From Pelagophyceae sp. CCMP2097 (lineage: Eukaryota; Sar; Pelagophyceae), in assembly GCA_026770575.1 (NCBI GenBank), contig MU657343.1:89664-101750 (forward strand): 12,087 bases of DNA, given 5' to 3'. The position numbers and the translations under genes are program-made. Shown here piece by piece: positions 1 through 9,600 of the stretch. The notes under the pieces were generated by a model that had not been told where the DNA came from, searched no databases, and saw only the letters and a program-made list of their open reading frames with translations. Numbering within the stretch: the first letter of the stretch is position 1; the number at the start of each line of letters is the position of its first letter.

Positions 1-460
1 GGCCGCACCGAGCGCCGCGACGCGTTGCAGCTGCGTGCCAAGCTCGCGGTTTGGCACGAGGATCGGCGCCCGCGGGTACCGCGACGGCTCCGCGCCGCCG
101 TCAGCCTTCGCCGCGACGACGCGCGCCACGAGCGGCAGCAGGTACCTGGCGCCGCGGTCGGCGGCGGGGCCCTGGGCGGTGGCGGCGTTCCCGCGACGCA
201 TGCGAGCGTCTTACCCGAGCCCGCATCGGCGCCGATGACGGCGTCGCCGCCGGAGAGCGCCGTCGCGACGGCGGCGCACTGGAGCGCGTTGGGCGTCGGT
301 CAGCGCTTCGCGTCGGCGTCTGCGACGTCGCCGCTGAGGCCCAGCGAGCCCCACGTGTGCTCCCCCGACAGCGCACAGTCGAGAGGCGCGCGCGGCCGAC
401 GACGCGGCGCGACGCCGTGCGGAGCGCCACGGAAACGGAGAGCATCGCGAGCACGCGCAT
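1..460 (-). pseudogene. DEAD-box RNA helicase, N-terminal remnant with broken frame (continues past left edge)
   Basis: Read on the minus strand, this stretch contains the first landmarks of a DEAD-box ATP-dependent RNA helicase in the right order. A GLSGDV helix lies at about 325-347, a PTPNALQ Q-motif follows, then a GADAGSGKTLA Walker A (motif I; GSGKT at 207-221), then YLLPLVARVV at about 115-144, and LVPNREL (motif Ia, PTREL-type) at about 40-60. They are not in one frame. A TGA at 300-302 separates the GLSGDV helix from PTPNALQ, and motif Ia is in a different frame from motif I. A frame-restoring GT-AG intron would be only 26 nt (197-172), which is implausible. An ATG at 460-458 opens a hydrophobic leader (MRVLAMLSVSVALRTASRR) in yet another frame. 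I therefore favour a decayed copy. Several tiny introns or sequence errors are the alternatives. The DEAD box and helicase domain 2 would lie outside the window. Confidence 0.72.
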
Positions 461-580
461 CCAGGCCTCTCGGACCCACTCCCGCTCCGCCGCACAGCTG
501 CAGGTCTTTCGGAAAGAATGCAAGATCCCTATTGCCAGTGGGGCAGCCCCACCCAGGGTGGATTTTAAGCAAGCAAGATC

Positions 581-666
581 AAATACTTAACTTTCGACCA
601 AAAAGATTCGAATGGGTTCAAAATCGGCTTAAAAGCTGTTAGCCTCGAAAAAATACTTAACTTTCG
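581..666. repeat. 16-bp direct repeat, two copies 70 bp apart
   Basis: AAATACTTAACTTTCG occurs at 581-596 and again, identically, at 651-666. It lies in AT-rich DNA just left of the MITE, with the second copy ending 4 bp before the MITE's left TA. The pair could be ends of an older insertion or a local duplication into which the MITE later inserted. No coding potential is seen between the copies. Confidence 0.7.
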
Positions 667-671
667 GCCTA

Positions 672-870
672 GGAAGTTCCTGCCCCAATTAGAATCGGCT
701 TTCGCGGAAATGCCCCAACTAGAATCTAACTTTTTCTGAACATATTCCCAATTTCGAGCTCCGTGATTGGTTCAAAATTTCTTTTTCTGAACATATTATA
801 TTTTCAAGTCACCTGATAGGCCAGATTGGATTCTAATTGGGGCCAGATTCTAATTGGGGCAGGAACTTCC
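672..870. mobile_element. 199-bp MITE with perfect TIRs and TA target-site duplication (Tc1/mariner-like)
   Basis: The left end (670-696) and the right end (846-872) are exact reverse complements over 27 bp, beginning TAGGAAGTTCCTGCCCC. The outermost bases are TA on both sides, so the simplest reading is a 25-bp terminal inverted repeat flanked by a TA target duplication, as made by Tc1/mariner-superfamily transposases. Each end also carries a second, inner copy of its core. GCCCCAACTAGAATC at 712-726 repeats the left TIR's GCCCCAATTAGAATC, and GGATTCTAATTGGGGC at about 828-843 repeats the right TIR. A motif TTTTTCTGAACATATT occurs twice internally (731-746 and 782-797). The element is AT-rich and has no ORF, so it would depend on a transposase encoded elsewhere. 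Confidence 0.85.
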
Positions 871-937
871 TAAAACACAGGCCGATTAAAGTGTTCATTA
901 CCGGACCTGAAAATGTGTTCAAAGAAAGGACGTCCCC

Positions 938-951
938 GTGTGTGTGTGTGT
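938..951. repeat. (GT)7 microsatellite
   Basis: Seven uninterrupted GT dinucleotides are followed by TAAAAAGAG. This is a simple repeat between the MITE and the next ORF with no evident function. Confidence 0.9.
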
Positions 952-1071
952 AAAAAGAGCTACTGGTGCGGAACCGGAGCGTCTAAGACCTTGCTCGCCG
1001 CAGCGCCGCCGAGCCGAGCCTGAGGTCGAAGAAATCGTCGGGATGCGCTTTTACGATGCGCGCACCGTGCG

Positions 1072-1629
1072 ATGAGCGAAGCGGGCCTTCCACCGGGTGG
1101 CCCGCAGCCCCTGCTGATTTCCAACCAACGCGCCGGTCAAGGGGAGGTTAGCCCAGGAGAGGCGCTGGACCAGTTCTCGAAGATCAGTGCGATGCACGAC
1201 ACGAAGCAGGCGCTGTTCATGATGCTGCGCGCTTTGGAGTTTTATCTCGCTCGTGGTCTGAACGGTCTGAAAGGTGACCTGAACCGGGGGATCAAGATCA
1301 ACGTCGTGTTCGTGATCGACAAGAAAGAGGAGTCGCCTGCCGAGGAAAAACTCTACTTCATCTTCGTCGCGCGAGGCTGCGCGCGCACCCTCAAGCCGGC
1401 GATCCTGTTCGAACTCGCTCCAGGCTCCAAGATGCCCGGCCACGTGGGCTGGATACCCGCGAGGGTGCTGACTTGGAAACAAGCGGCTGCGCACGTCATC
1501 TCAGCAACGTTTGTGTCCACGACGATGCGGTCCTCAGGAATGCCCATCCGAAGCTACACCAACAAGCCAATCCCCGTCTTCAAGTACAAACCGGTGCTCG
1601 TCGTCGCTTCCTCTGGCATCCTGAAGTGA
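1072..1629 (+). CDS. hypothetical protein, 185 aa, family not recognised
   Basis: The ORF runs from an ATG with a purine at -3 to TGA. The frame is open from 1024, so the true start could be an upstream exon. The plus-strand reading looks protein-like. It has an alpha-helical N-terminal third (about residues 33-62, ALDQFSKISAMHDTKQALF onward), then a beta-type hydrophobic strand KINVVFVID, an acidic turn, a second strand KLYFIFVARG, and a C-terminal part ending KPVLVVASSGILK. An antisense ORF at 1051-1494 has lower-quality, Arg/His/Gln-rich composition and is likely a shadow. I see no signal peptide, transmembrane segment or catalytic motif I can name. It lies between a MITE and a minisatellite, so a fragment of a transposon-borne gene or a single exon of a larger gene are both possible. 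Confidence 0.45.
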   Translation: MSEAGLPPGGPQPLLISNQRAGQGEVSPGEALDQFSKISAMHDTKQALFMMLRALEFYLARGLNGLKGDLNRGIKINVVFVIDKKEESPAEEKLYFIFVARGCARTLKPAILFELAPGSKMPGHVGWIPARVLTWKQAAAHVISATFVSTTMRSSGMPIRSYTNKPIPVFKYKPVLVVASSGILK

Positions 1630-1689
1630 CGACCGCCTTCATAATCCATAAGCCTTCACTGAGTCCATTCACTCGCACACGCCTTGGGG

Positions 1690-2070
1690 GGCCCAGGGCC
1701 TCCAAAGCCTCACCCAAGGGCTCCTTGTGGCTCCCCAGAGTTCCCCACGAGGGTCCTCGGCCTTCCCGGGCTCTCCGGGGCTTCCCCGGGGCCTCCCAGG
1801 GCACTGTGGGGCTCCCGAGGCTGGCTCTCAGGGCACCGTGGGGCTCCCCAGGTCTTCATGCGACTTCTCGGAGCTCCCCGGGGCTTTTGAGGGCCCCATA
1901 GGGCCCCGCAGGGCTCCCGGGGTCCTCTCCGGGCACGCTTTTCAGGGCTCCACTGGCATAGGGCCCCTCAGGGCTCCCCTGGTCCTCCCTGGGCTCCCCA
2001 AGGCTCTACTACAGGCTCCCCAAGGGCTTCCGAGGAGCCCCCAGGGCATCCGAGGAATTCCAAGGGGCAC
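1690..2070. repeat. degenerate GC-rich minisatellite (GGGCTCCCC-type units)
   Basis: About 380 bp are built from irregular copies of a unit resembling RGGGCTCCCCRGG, at spacings of roughly 12-30 bp. Examples are near 1718, 1811, 1844, 1877, 1907, 1966 and 1991. Runs of G and C alternate, so either strand could form G-quadruplex or hairpin structures. The plus-strand reading gives a Gly/Pro/Leu-rich, collagen-like string, but the period is not a consistent multiple of three and the frame is not needed to explain the pattern. It is best read as a decayed tandem repeat downstream of the 185-aa ORF. Confidence 0.75.
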
Positions 2071-2543
2071 TCCAGGAGTCGTTGGGTCCTACCATCGCGA
2101 TAGATTTCGCATCGCGCGTCCGGAGCGCTCGTACAATTGTAATGACTGTTTATATACGTTTGTTTCGGTAGGTTTCCTGTATAGAAATCAGAGCAACATA
2201 CGCATCCAATGCATTCTTGTATCGAACGATCTCAAGACTCACCTCCTCTGGACTCATATTAAGCTAGACTTACTTGAGTCGCGAGTTCGAGCCTGGACGT
2301 AGAGCTTCCGGACCCATTTTTTTCTTTTTGGGAAATGGATTAGATTAAACCCTAAAGAATTGGATTCTCGTCAAGGCCCCGCCTTCCAGGAGGAGCCGTA
2401 TGACCTGAGCAGCCCACAGGGCCACTCACGATGACCCCCAGGCGACTCCTGCCAGCCAAAACCCGCCTGCCTGCCCGGATTTGTCTTTCCAAAGACCGAG
2501 AGACGACAAGTCTTTGTAAAAGCGACTTTATTACATGGTCGAC
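2071..2543. other. intergenic, AT-richer, no gene assigned
   Basis: No reading frame here looks coding. It includes a T-rich tract (TTTTTTTCTTTTT near 2319-2331) and a single AAACCCTAAA at 2347. On the minus strand AATAAA lies at 2532-2527, 12 nt past the TGA of the ORF ending at 2544; it is treated as that gene's putative polyadenylation signal. I see nothing else of note. Confidence 0.5.
2527..2532 (-). promoter_or_regulatory. putative polyadenylation signal AATAAA
   Basis: AATAAA on the minus strand begins 12 nt beyond the TGA (2546-2544) of the preceding reading frame. Position and strand fit a 3' end signal for that exon. It is a single hexamer, so chance occurrence is possible, and use of AATAAA in this organism is not established. 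Confidence 0.35.
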
Positions 2544-2806
2544 TCAGATCGTCCTCCGGCGCTTTCCGTTCTTGGCGAACTCCGCCGCCGCTTTCAAAGC
2601 GGCTCGGGCGGCGTCGGCGCGTTTTTTTGCCAGCGTCGCGGCCCACTTGGAGAAGCTTGGGCAGACGCGGGAGGAAAACCGGTGGCCTTTGAACTTGCAG
2701 CTCTTACACGTTTCGACCCGACGGATGTGGGTGAGGTGCGGGAACTCGAGCATGCGCACCTGCCACTCGCGCATCGTGTAGAAGAACGCGTTTCCAAATT
2801 CCAGGG
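2544..2806 (-). CDS. putative 3'-terminal exon of an unknown Cys-rich/basic protein
   Basis: The minus-strand frame stays open from at least 2927 but has no ATG there (the apparent start is GTG), so a spliced exon is more likely. A good acceptor, a pyrimidine-rich tract ending CCCACAG, lies at 2810-2807 and would open the exon at 2806 with phase CC|CTG. The exon encodes LEFGNAFFYTMREWQVRMLE, then a possible zinc-binding patch (ETCKSCKFKGHRF followed by a Cys about 5 residues on, C-x2-C-x4-H-type spacing). It ends in an Ala/Lys-rich basic tail, GKRRRTI, then TGA. AATAAA follows 12 nt after the stop. I do not recognise the family. The overall look (knuckle-like cysteines plus basic tail) would suit a nucleic-acid-binding or transposon protein, but that is inference. 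Confidence 0.4.
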
Positions 2807-3045
2807 CTGTGGGCGCAGGCAGGGGTGCCTTTAAAACTTTGAAAACGGCAGCGACTCGGAAGCTTCCCACGTCCCGACCGGCCGCCACCAGTGCTCGTCT
2901 GCGCCAGAGCTTGGCCGCAACCAGCACAAAAGCCGGCCGTGGTGCCCGCTGAGCGAGTCGACGGCACGCGCCGCATCTTGATCGCCCATGGGCCGGCCGG
3001 CGAACTCCGACGAGTCGGAGCTAAAACTTCGCCAGCAGCTCGAGC

Positions 3046-3375
3046 CTACGGGTCTAAGTGGATCCCCACGTCAAGGGTGACGTTTTTCGCGTTCAAAAAA
3101 AGGCGCAACCTCTCCATGTAGTGCAAACGAGACATGTTGAGATCCAAACGCGACTCACTTCGAAAAACGTCACCCTTGCCGTGGGGATCAGCGAGTACAC
3201 CGGTCAGGCGCGGGTCCGCAAAGCCGGAACCTAGAGATTCGACCGTCCGAAGGCACAATCCGAGCCCTACTTGGACGACCACGCCCCCGTCCATATTTTC
3301 CGCAAGAGCGGCCACAGTCCAGATGTTTTTCGCACGCACCACAAAGGACCACGCCCAGCACGATCCCCAACAGGC
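3046..3375 (-). CDS. hypothetical reading frame without ATG; exon or decayed gene fragment
   Basis: The minus-strand frame is open from about 3375 (just after a TGA) to a TAG at 3048-3046. It encodes FVVRAKNIWTVAALAENMDG, followed by GFADPRLTGVLADPHGKGDV, then NMSRLHYMERLRLFLNAKN and the C-terminus DVGIHLDP. The amino-acid mix is protein-like, but the only in-frame ATGs are internal, so it would be an internal exon or a fragment. An overlapping frame offers MAPCLLGIVLGVVLCGACE (ATG near 3385), which looks like a signal peptide, and a frame change between the two would be needed. A 29-bp inverted repeat sits inside the frame (3061-3189), so part of the reading frame may be a by-product of an inverted duplication. 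No family is recognised. Confidence 0.25.
   Translation of the reverse strand, partial: ACWGSCWAWSFVVRAKNIWTVAALAENMDGGVVVQVGLGLCLRTVESLGSGFADPRLTGVLADPHGKGDVFRSESRLDLNMSRLHYMERLRLFLNAKNVTLDVGIHLDP
3061..3189. repeat. 29-bp inverted repeat with 71-bp spacer
   Basis: The left arm at 3061-3089 starts GATCCCCACGTCAAGGGTGA. The right arm at 3161-3189 is its reverse complement with one mismatch in 29 (T to G at the eleventh base). The spacer of 71 bp (3090-3160) shows no internal symmetry. No target duplication is seen outside the arms. It may be a small foldback element, an inverted duplication, or a stem-loop in a transcript of the surrounding minus-strand frame. Confidence 0.8.
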
Positions 3376-3378
3376 ACG

Positions 3379-3667
3379 GCGCCATCAATCGCGGTACATC
3401 GCCTCCTGGAGACGCGCAAGCTTGGAGGTCCGCGCTGCTGGAGCTTTAGCGAATTATCTGCTGCACACCGCCAGGGTGACGGAAAATCTGTCTCCTTTTC
3501 GGCCTGTGAAAGGAGCTATCAGTTTCGATGTTTCCTGATTTTTCCTGGAAAGTTTCATCTGAAATATCCAAGTAAGTCAAACCCACGATCCAAGTTCTTG
3601 GTTAACGTCGGGTCTCTGGTCGCCTCGCGTCGCCTCGCGCGCGTGTGGGTCCCCCGCGTCGAACGAT
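3379..3667. other. intergenic / 3' flank of CFAP81, nothing assigned
   Basis: This is non-coding sequence downstream of the CFAP81 stop. A short near-tandem CGCCTCGCGT repeat lies at about 3620-3640. No AATAAA is seen on the minus strand within this stretch. Confidence 0.5.
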
Positions 3668-6600
3668 TTACGGGAGCCGGGCGGCGACGCGCTGCGCGGG
3701 CTCCGGGACGTCTTCTTCAAAGGTGCCGTGGCCCGAGAGGATGACGTCAAAGGGTTCTCCGGCCTGAACCAGGAAGCGGAAGCGGGAGGTGTAGCGCCGG
3801 TTCAGCTTTGGCCGGAAGGATACGGCGAGCGGGAACGGCGCGCGCGTCTGCGCCGCGTTCGCGCCGCGGAGCGCGTCGTCGAGCGTGAGCGTCGCGTCGG
3901 CGCCTTTCCAAGTCAGCGCCGTCACCGTCTGGCCGAAGAGCGCTGTAGGCAGCCGGTTAAAGTCCTTTGGCAGGCACGCCGCCGCGCTCGAGAGGGGCAG
4001 CGACGGCCCCGGCAGCGCGCCGGCGCGGTCCGTCCACTCGAACGCCGACGCGTCGTCGACCACGCCCGCCTCGGGCGCGTCCGCGGGCACGTGCACCACG
4101 CGCCACGCGGCCTCGACGGCCGTCGGGTTGGAGAGGAAGACGGTGAGCCGCATGGGCGGCGTCTCCGACGAGGCGCGCGCGAGGCCAAAGTCGTGGCACG
4201 GCGGCGAGACGGCGAGGGCCGGCCGCAGCACGACGCCCTCCAGAGAAACGCGCTGCGCCTGGCCCGTGGCGTACGATATGACGAGCTCGCCCGAGAAGAC
4301 CTTTTTAAGCGACGGCGGCTCTGCGAGCGGCGTCGTCTGCGACAGCGCCAGCGCCTCGCGAGTCGCAAAGTCCGCCGACCGCGCGGCGAGGTCCGCGACG
4401 GACGCCCTGGCCGCCTTGGGCACCGCCCTGGCCTTGGCCTTTGCGGCCTGCGGCGGCGAGAACGCGACTTCGACGGTGACGACGTGTTTCGGCGGCAGCG
4501 TGACGATTGCGCCGGCGCGGAGGGCGTCGCCGCCGACTTTGAACGTCGCCGAGGTTGCGCGGACGACGGAAAACGGGCCGTCTGTGCTCAGATTCAAGTC
4601 GATGGCCACGTCGGAGCAATTCCGGAGCATGGCCCGCCGCGTTGCCGGGGCCACGCTCGTCGACGGCACCTTGAAGCGGATCAGCGCCGACCCGTCGGCG
4701 CCGAGCTTCTCCAGCTGCAGCTGCGGCGCCGCGACGCCCGCTCGCAGCCGCAGCCGCAAAGCGCTGGAAACGCCGTCGTCAAGCAGGCCCGCCGACGACT
4801 TGCTGCCTCCAGAGGCCTGGGACCGGTCCGCGAGCGACCGGTCCGCCTGCGACACGGGTGAGAGAGCCCCGTCGGCCGAGGCCTCGTCAGAAACGTGCCT
4901 CGCGTCGGGTAACCATTTCGCGTCGGCGACGAGTTCGGCCCGCAGCTCGCCGGTCGCCGCCGCGGATTCGAGGAAGGGCGACCCGTTTGCCACGGCCGCC
5001 GCGGGCAGCGTTAGCGTAAAGGCGGCGTCGGAGTGGGCCGAAACGCGCAGCTCGGCCGGCTCGATGACGTAGGGCGGGACGTAGGCGACCTTTTCGCGCC
5101 ACTTGATAGAAAGTTCGCAATTCTTCTTCGACTTGTCGGAGGTGAGGCCGACGGTCAAGCGGACAAGATTGCCGTCGTCGCCGCCGGAGCCGTCATCCGG
5201 GGCGAAGCGCCACGTCAGCATCGCGTCGACTGGCCCGGCATTGCGCACGCGGACGCGCCTGGAGACGGCCGTGGCGCCGTCGCCGCGGAGCATGGCGCCG
5301 AAGCGCAGCAGCGGCCGGGAGACGTCGGATACGAGGTCGAGGCCGGCGCACTCTGGCCGAAGCGAGAGCGGGCAGCCTGCTACGGCCAGCCGAAGCGCGA
5401 GCTTTTGCGGCGGGGCTCCGTCGACGACGCAGTCGAGGTCGTCTCGGAAGGATCCGGCCATGTTGTTGAACGCGGTCACTTCGACGACCATGCTGCCCCA
5501 GGGCGGGAGCGTGCCTCGCGGCACGTCGACGTCAAAGGCGCAGCCCAAACCGCGCGAGAGCACTTCTGCGTCCTCGGCGGCTTGCCGCCGCTTGGCGACG
5601 TGGGCCAGGCCCGCCGCGGAAGTAAACGTGTTCGCCGCCTCGTTTGACGAATCCAAGAGCATTTTCGGCCGCGCCGCGGGCGCGTCGCGGCCCCGCCGCG
5701 TAGACTGCTTCGTCTTCGTCGACGCGACGGACTCGTGCGCCAGATTCGCGGCGCGGAACTTGCGGGCCTCGAATCGGAAATTGGCCGTGATGGCCGACAT
5801 GTTTCGGACTAAAAGCCGGAGCGTCTTCCGGTCAAACAAAGGCACGGCCCCAAAGTCCAGGCGCGGCAGCGGCGGCGCCGCGGGCACGATGACGCTCTCG
5901 GGAAGCTGCGGCGCGTCGGCGGGCGCCAAAGGACCCGGCGCCTCTGCGCCGGCTTCCAAAATCTCATAAGTCACCACCGCGGCCTTAGCCACCGCCGAGA
6001 GCACGAACCCGAGGGGCTCGGCCATGCCAAAGACCTGGCAGCCGACAACCTCGTCCAAAACGCCCGGCACGTTGGCGCGCAGCGTGACGCCGACGTTTCG
6101 CGCCTCCTTTGCGGCGAGTTCGCCCGCCTCGTCAGAAAACTCGACGTCAAACGCGGCAGACGGCTGCGGCCGCTCGAATCGGTAGCGCGTCGAAAGGTTT
6201 GAGAGGTTGACGAGGCGCACGGTGCGCTGGACGGCGACGCCGACGTAGACCGTGCCGACGGCGACGTCGCACTGCTCGAGGTAGACGTGCGGCGTCTGCA
6301 CTTCCCCGCGAATTGCAACGTGCTGCACCGAGCACGCGTCGTCTTCGACGTCGAAGCTTTCGGCGCCCGACGCCCCTCGCACGCGGCACGCGGCCACGGC
6401 GCGGAGCCTCTGCGGCAGTTTACCGGCGGTACAGACGACTCGGACGTCCGACGTTTCGCCGGCGGCGAGGACGCCGCACCTCGGCTGAAAGAAGAGGCGG
6501 CAGATTTTGGCGCGGATCGCAAACTCCTCCGCGCCGCCCTCGACGGAGCTGCCGTCCAACGAGCCCATGGACCTGCCTCGCTGCCGCGGCTCGTCGCCTT

Positions 6601-9600
6601 CCAGCTCGCCAAAGCTAAATGCCAGCGGCGCCTTGGTCGGGTTCGTAAACGCGAGCGAGTACTCCTTGGTCGCACCGACAGCGACGAGGCCCAAGTCCAC
6701 CTCTGCGTCGACGAAGCGCAGCCGGCCGCCTGTCTGCGTCGTCCGCACGACGATTCGTGTCGACTCGTACCACTCCCCACCCGGCGCCCGGACGACGACG
6801 GGCACCGCCACCTCGCACCGGCCCACGAGCTCGGCGCACAACGTCGCGACGGACGCGACCGTCGAAAACGGCGCCAGCACGCCTCTGCGCGGCTCGAGCG
6901 AGACTTCCAGCGCCGAAACGGGCCCGGAGACGAAGATGGGCGCGCCCCAGCGCCACTCGACTGCAACGGCCGACGGGTTCGTCAGCTTCAGCGGCGCCTC
7001 TCGCAACTCATAGTCGACGCCGACGATGAGCTTGTCGGCCACCACCAGGGCCACGGGATCCGCGTCGAGGCGGCAGAGGTGGCCCGCGCCGCGCAGCACC
7101 ACTCGCGCGGCGACAACGTCGACGAGCGCCACCGGTGCGGCGCCGTCGGGCGCCACCTCGACGACAGCAAACGGCGCGGCTGCGTGGTCGCGGTAGACGG
7201 CCAAACCCGAGCTCTGCGCGGCGAGCGCCGGGACGCCGCAGACGACGAGGACGGCCTCTGCTGAATCGGCGCCGCGGCCGCGGGGCGCATACGAGACATC
7301 GATGGCCGTCTCCGCGGCGGCGCCGAGCATGCCAGACGCGGGGCCGACTTTAAAGCCGTCGCGCGAATCGCCGGAAACGTACCACTCGTACCGCAGCGGC
7401 AGAGCGCCGCCGTTGGCTACGGTCAGCGCGCTATTCGAAGCCGTGCCGAGCTCTTTGGATTCGAAGAAGACGACGTGCTCCGCCGCGGCGCCTTCAACCG
7501 CCGTCGACGGCGCCGCGAGCGAGACGCCCAAGGCCTCGGACTTGCCGATGATTCGATGCGATACGACACGCGCGTCGTCGCCGACGAGGAGGAACTCTGC
7601 GTCGTGCGCCCGCCACGGCGCGTCGCCGTCCGCTGGCGAAAAGAAGATTGAAACGTCGACGGCGGCGCCCGGCAAAAGGTCAAAGGCCGTCGGCGAGACG
7701 ACGAACGGCCCGACTTGGAGCTGCGCCGCGCCGTGCTCCGGGTCGCCGTGCTCCGGGTCGCGCGGCTCCGGGTGGTTTCGCGGGTCGACGAGGCGGAAGC
7801 GGCCGGCACCGCCACTGTTGACGATTCGGAAGTTGGAGCAATTGCGACCGCCGACATGGCAGGCACCGACGTCGAGGACGGCGGGCAGGCTGAGCACCGC
7901 CGCGCGCCTGCGCGCGACGAGGGGCACTCGCACGTCGCCGGCTTCCGTGGCCACGACAATCTCATCGTCGTACTCGGCGAGCGAGTCCGGAGCGAAGCGC
8001 AATAAGAGCCGCAGCGCCATGCCTGGCGCGAGATTGCCGCTGGTGTCTCGGGCGCCGGGCCATTTGACGTGCGAGATCGAAAAGTACTTTGAAACCGGGT
8101 TGGAGTAGCGCAGTCGGCGGCAGACGGTAGAGGCGTTGCGGATGTGCACCGCGAGCTCGTAGACGCCGCCGACGACGTAGGCGTCAAAGTGGACCACGGC
8201 CGGGTCGGCGAAGAGAATGGCATCCTGCAGCGGAGCGGCAGTTCGAGACGCAGTCGTGCGGCTCGGCGTCGCGCCGCCGTCGCGCGCGTCGAGCGTCGGC
8301 GGCGTGGGCGGCTTGAGGACGAGGCGCCGCGCGTTGTTCGGATTGGAAGCGTCGAAGCGTGGGTTCCGCAAGAAGTGTAACTTTTGGTCCATTCGCTGAA
8401 GCACCTTCATGTCCATGTCGTGCTGCTCCACCGACGGCCGCGCGGGTGGCCGTTTCACCGGCGGAACCGGCTGCTGCGTCGCCGACGGCTGCTGCGTCGT
8501 CGTAAAGCCGATGGCCTCGCCGAGGGACGCGTCGCCGGCGAAGGTGCCAGTCTCGGGCCGCGCCTCGGCCGCGCCGCGCGGGGGTAGCGGCAGCAGGTCG
8601 GTCGTGTGCTGCACGCCCATGGGGCCGTGGGACCGCTTGAGCACGATTTTGCGGCGGACCGTGGTGGCGGCAGTCGTCTTCAAATACCCCGGCTCGGCGG
8701 CGGCCTCGAGCTGAGGCGTGCCCGCGCGGCCGCCGCGCGCGTTGCCGGACCGCGACGCGAGGGCACCGCGGTTCGCCGCGACGAGCGCGCCGGCGGTGAC
8801 GAGGGACAAGGCGAAGGCGCCGCCGCGTTGGAGCGCGTCTTTTTCGAGGTGCATCGTCGACGCCGCCATGGGGATGTGCGCCGAGATGAGGAGGCCGCGC
8901 TGCTTCAAAGCGCGCTCGGCGGCGTGGTCCGCTGCCGCCGCCGCCGCGAGCTCCGTCTGGAGGTAACCCGAGAGGTCGTACGCCTGCGCCTGCTGCCGCT
9001 TTAACCGCGCGGAAATCTCCGCGCCGCGCGACTGCGCCGCCGCCGTCGTCGCAGACGAGTCTTTGAGCTCGGAGAGCGTTCGACGGAACCAGTGCCGCGA
9101 CGCGTCCGTCTCCGCGGGGGCGTCGGCCAACGACTCGGCCGCGAAAGACGCCACCGTCGACTCCACCGTCGAATCGCCGCCCACCGACAGCACGTCCGAG
9201 GGCGACTGCGCCAGGACCGCCGCCGCCGCCGCCTCGGGCTCGTCCCCGGCGGCCGCGTGCTCCGCCTCGGCTCGCTCCGCCTCGGCCGCGCGCTGGGCCT
9301 TGGCGTCGGCCTTGGCCACGCGCTTCACTTGCGCCGCGTCGTCGGCTTCCTGTCGCGCCTGCTCTTTCACCGCGGCCGCCTATAGGGCCAACGGTCGCGC
9401 CCGGAAGCACGCTTCATGACCGAGGCGCCGCCGCAACGCTCATAGTTCAACACTTCGACGTCCCGCGGGGAAGAGCGCCGGGGCCGAGGCAGGCTTTGCG
9501 ACGGCCCTCCAGAACACACGACCGACCGGGGCAGGGGACGTTTCCCTACCTCGTCGTAGAGGCCGCGGAAGAGCGTGCGGAGGATGTGCGAGATGGAACC

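Noticed and set aside
1051..1494. 147-aa antisense ORF opposite the 185-aa ORF
   Set aside because: Arg/Gln/His-rich composition and poor secondary-structure patterning; the plus strand looks more protein-like.
2285..2293. GTTCGAGCC, a tRNA B-box-like string
   Set aside because: No matching A box or acceptor stem at the right distance, so no tRNA or tRNA-derived SINE can be supported.
1727..2302. 191-aa Gly/Pro-rich, collagen-like ORF
   Set aside because: Explained by the GC-rich minisatellite; there is no regular Gly-X-Y triplet and it runs into non-coding AT-rich DNA.
2347..2356. AAACCCTAAA, one plant-type telomere unit
   Set aside because: Only a single copy; expected by chance and not an interstitial telomere array.
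3728..9410. Many long ORFs on both strands overlapping CFAP81 (for example 3728-4861 +, 3885-5072 +, 6287-7264 +, 8184-9410 -)
   Set aside because: They are frame shadows of a GC-rich gene: Arg/Ala/Pro-rich, low-complexity translations without domains, fully inside the 5.7-kb exon.
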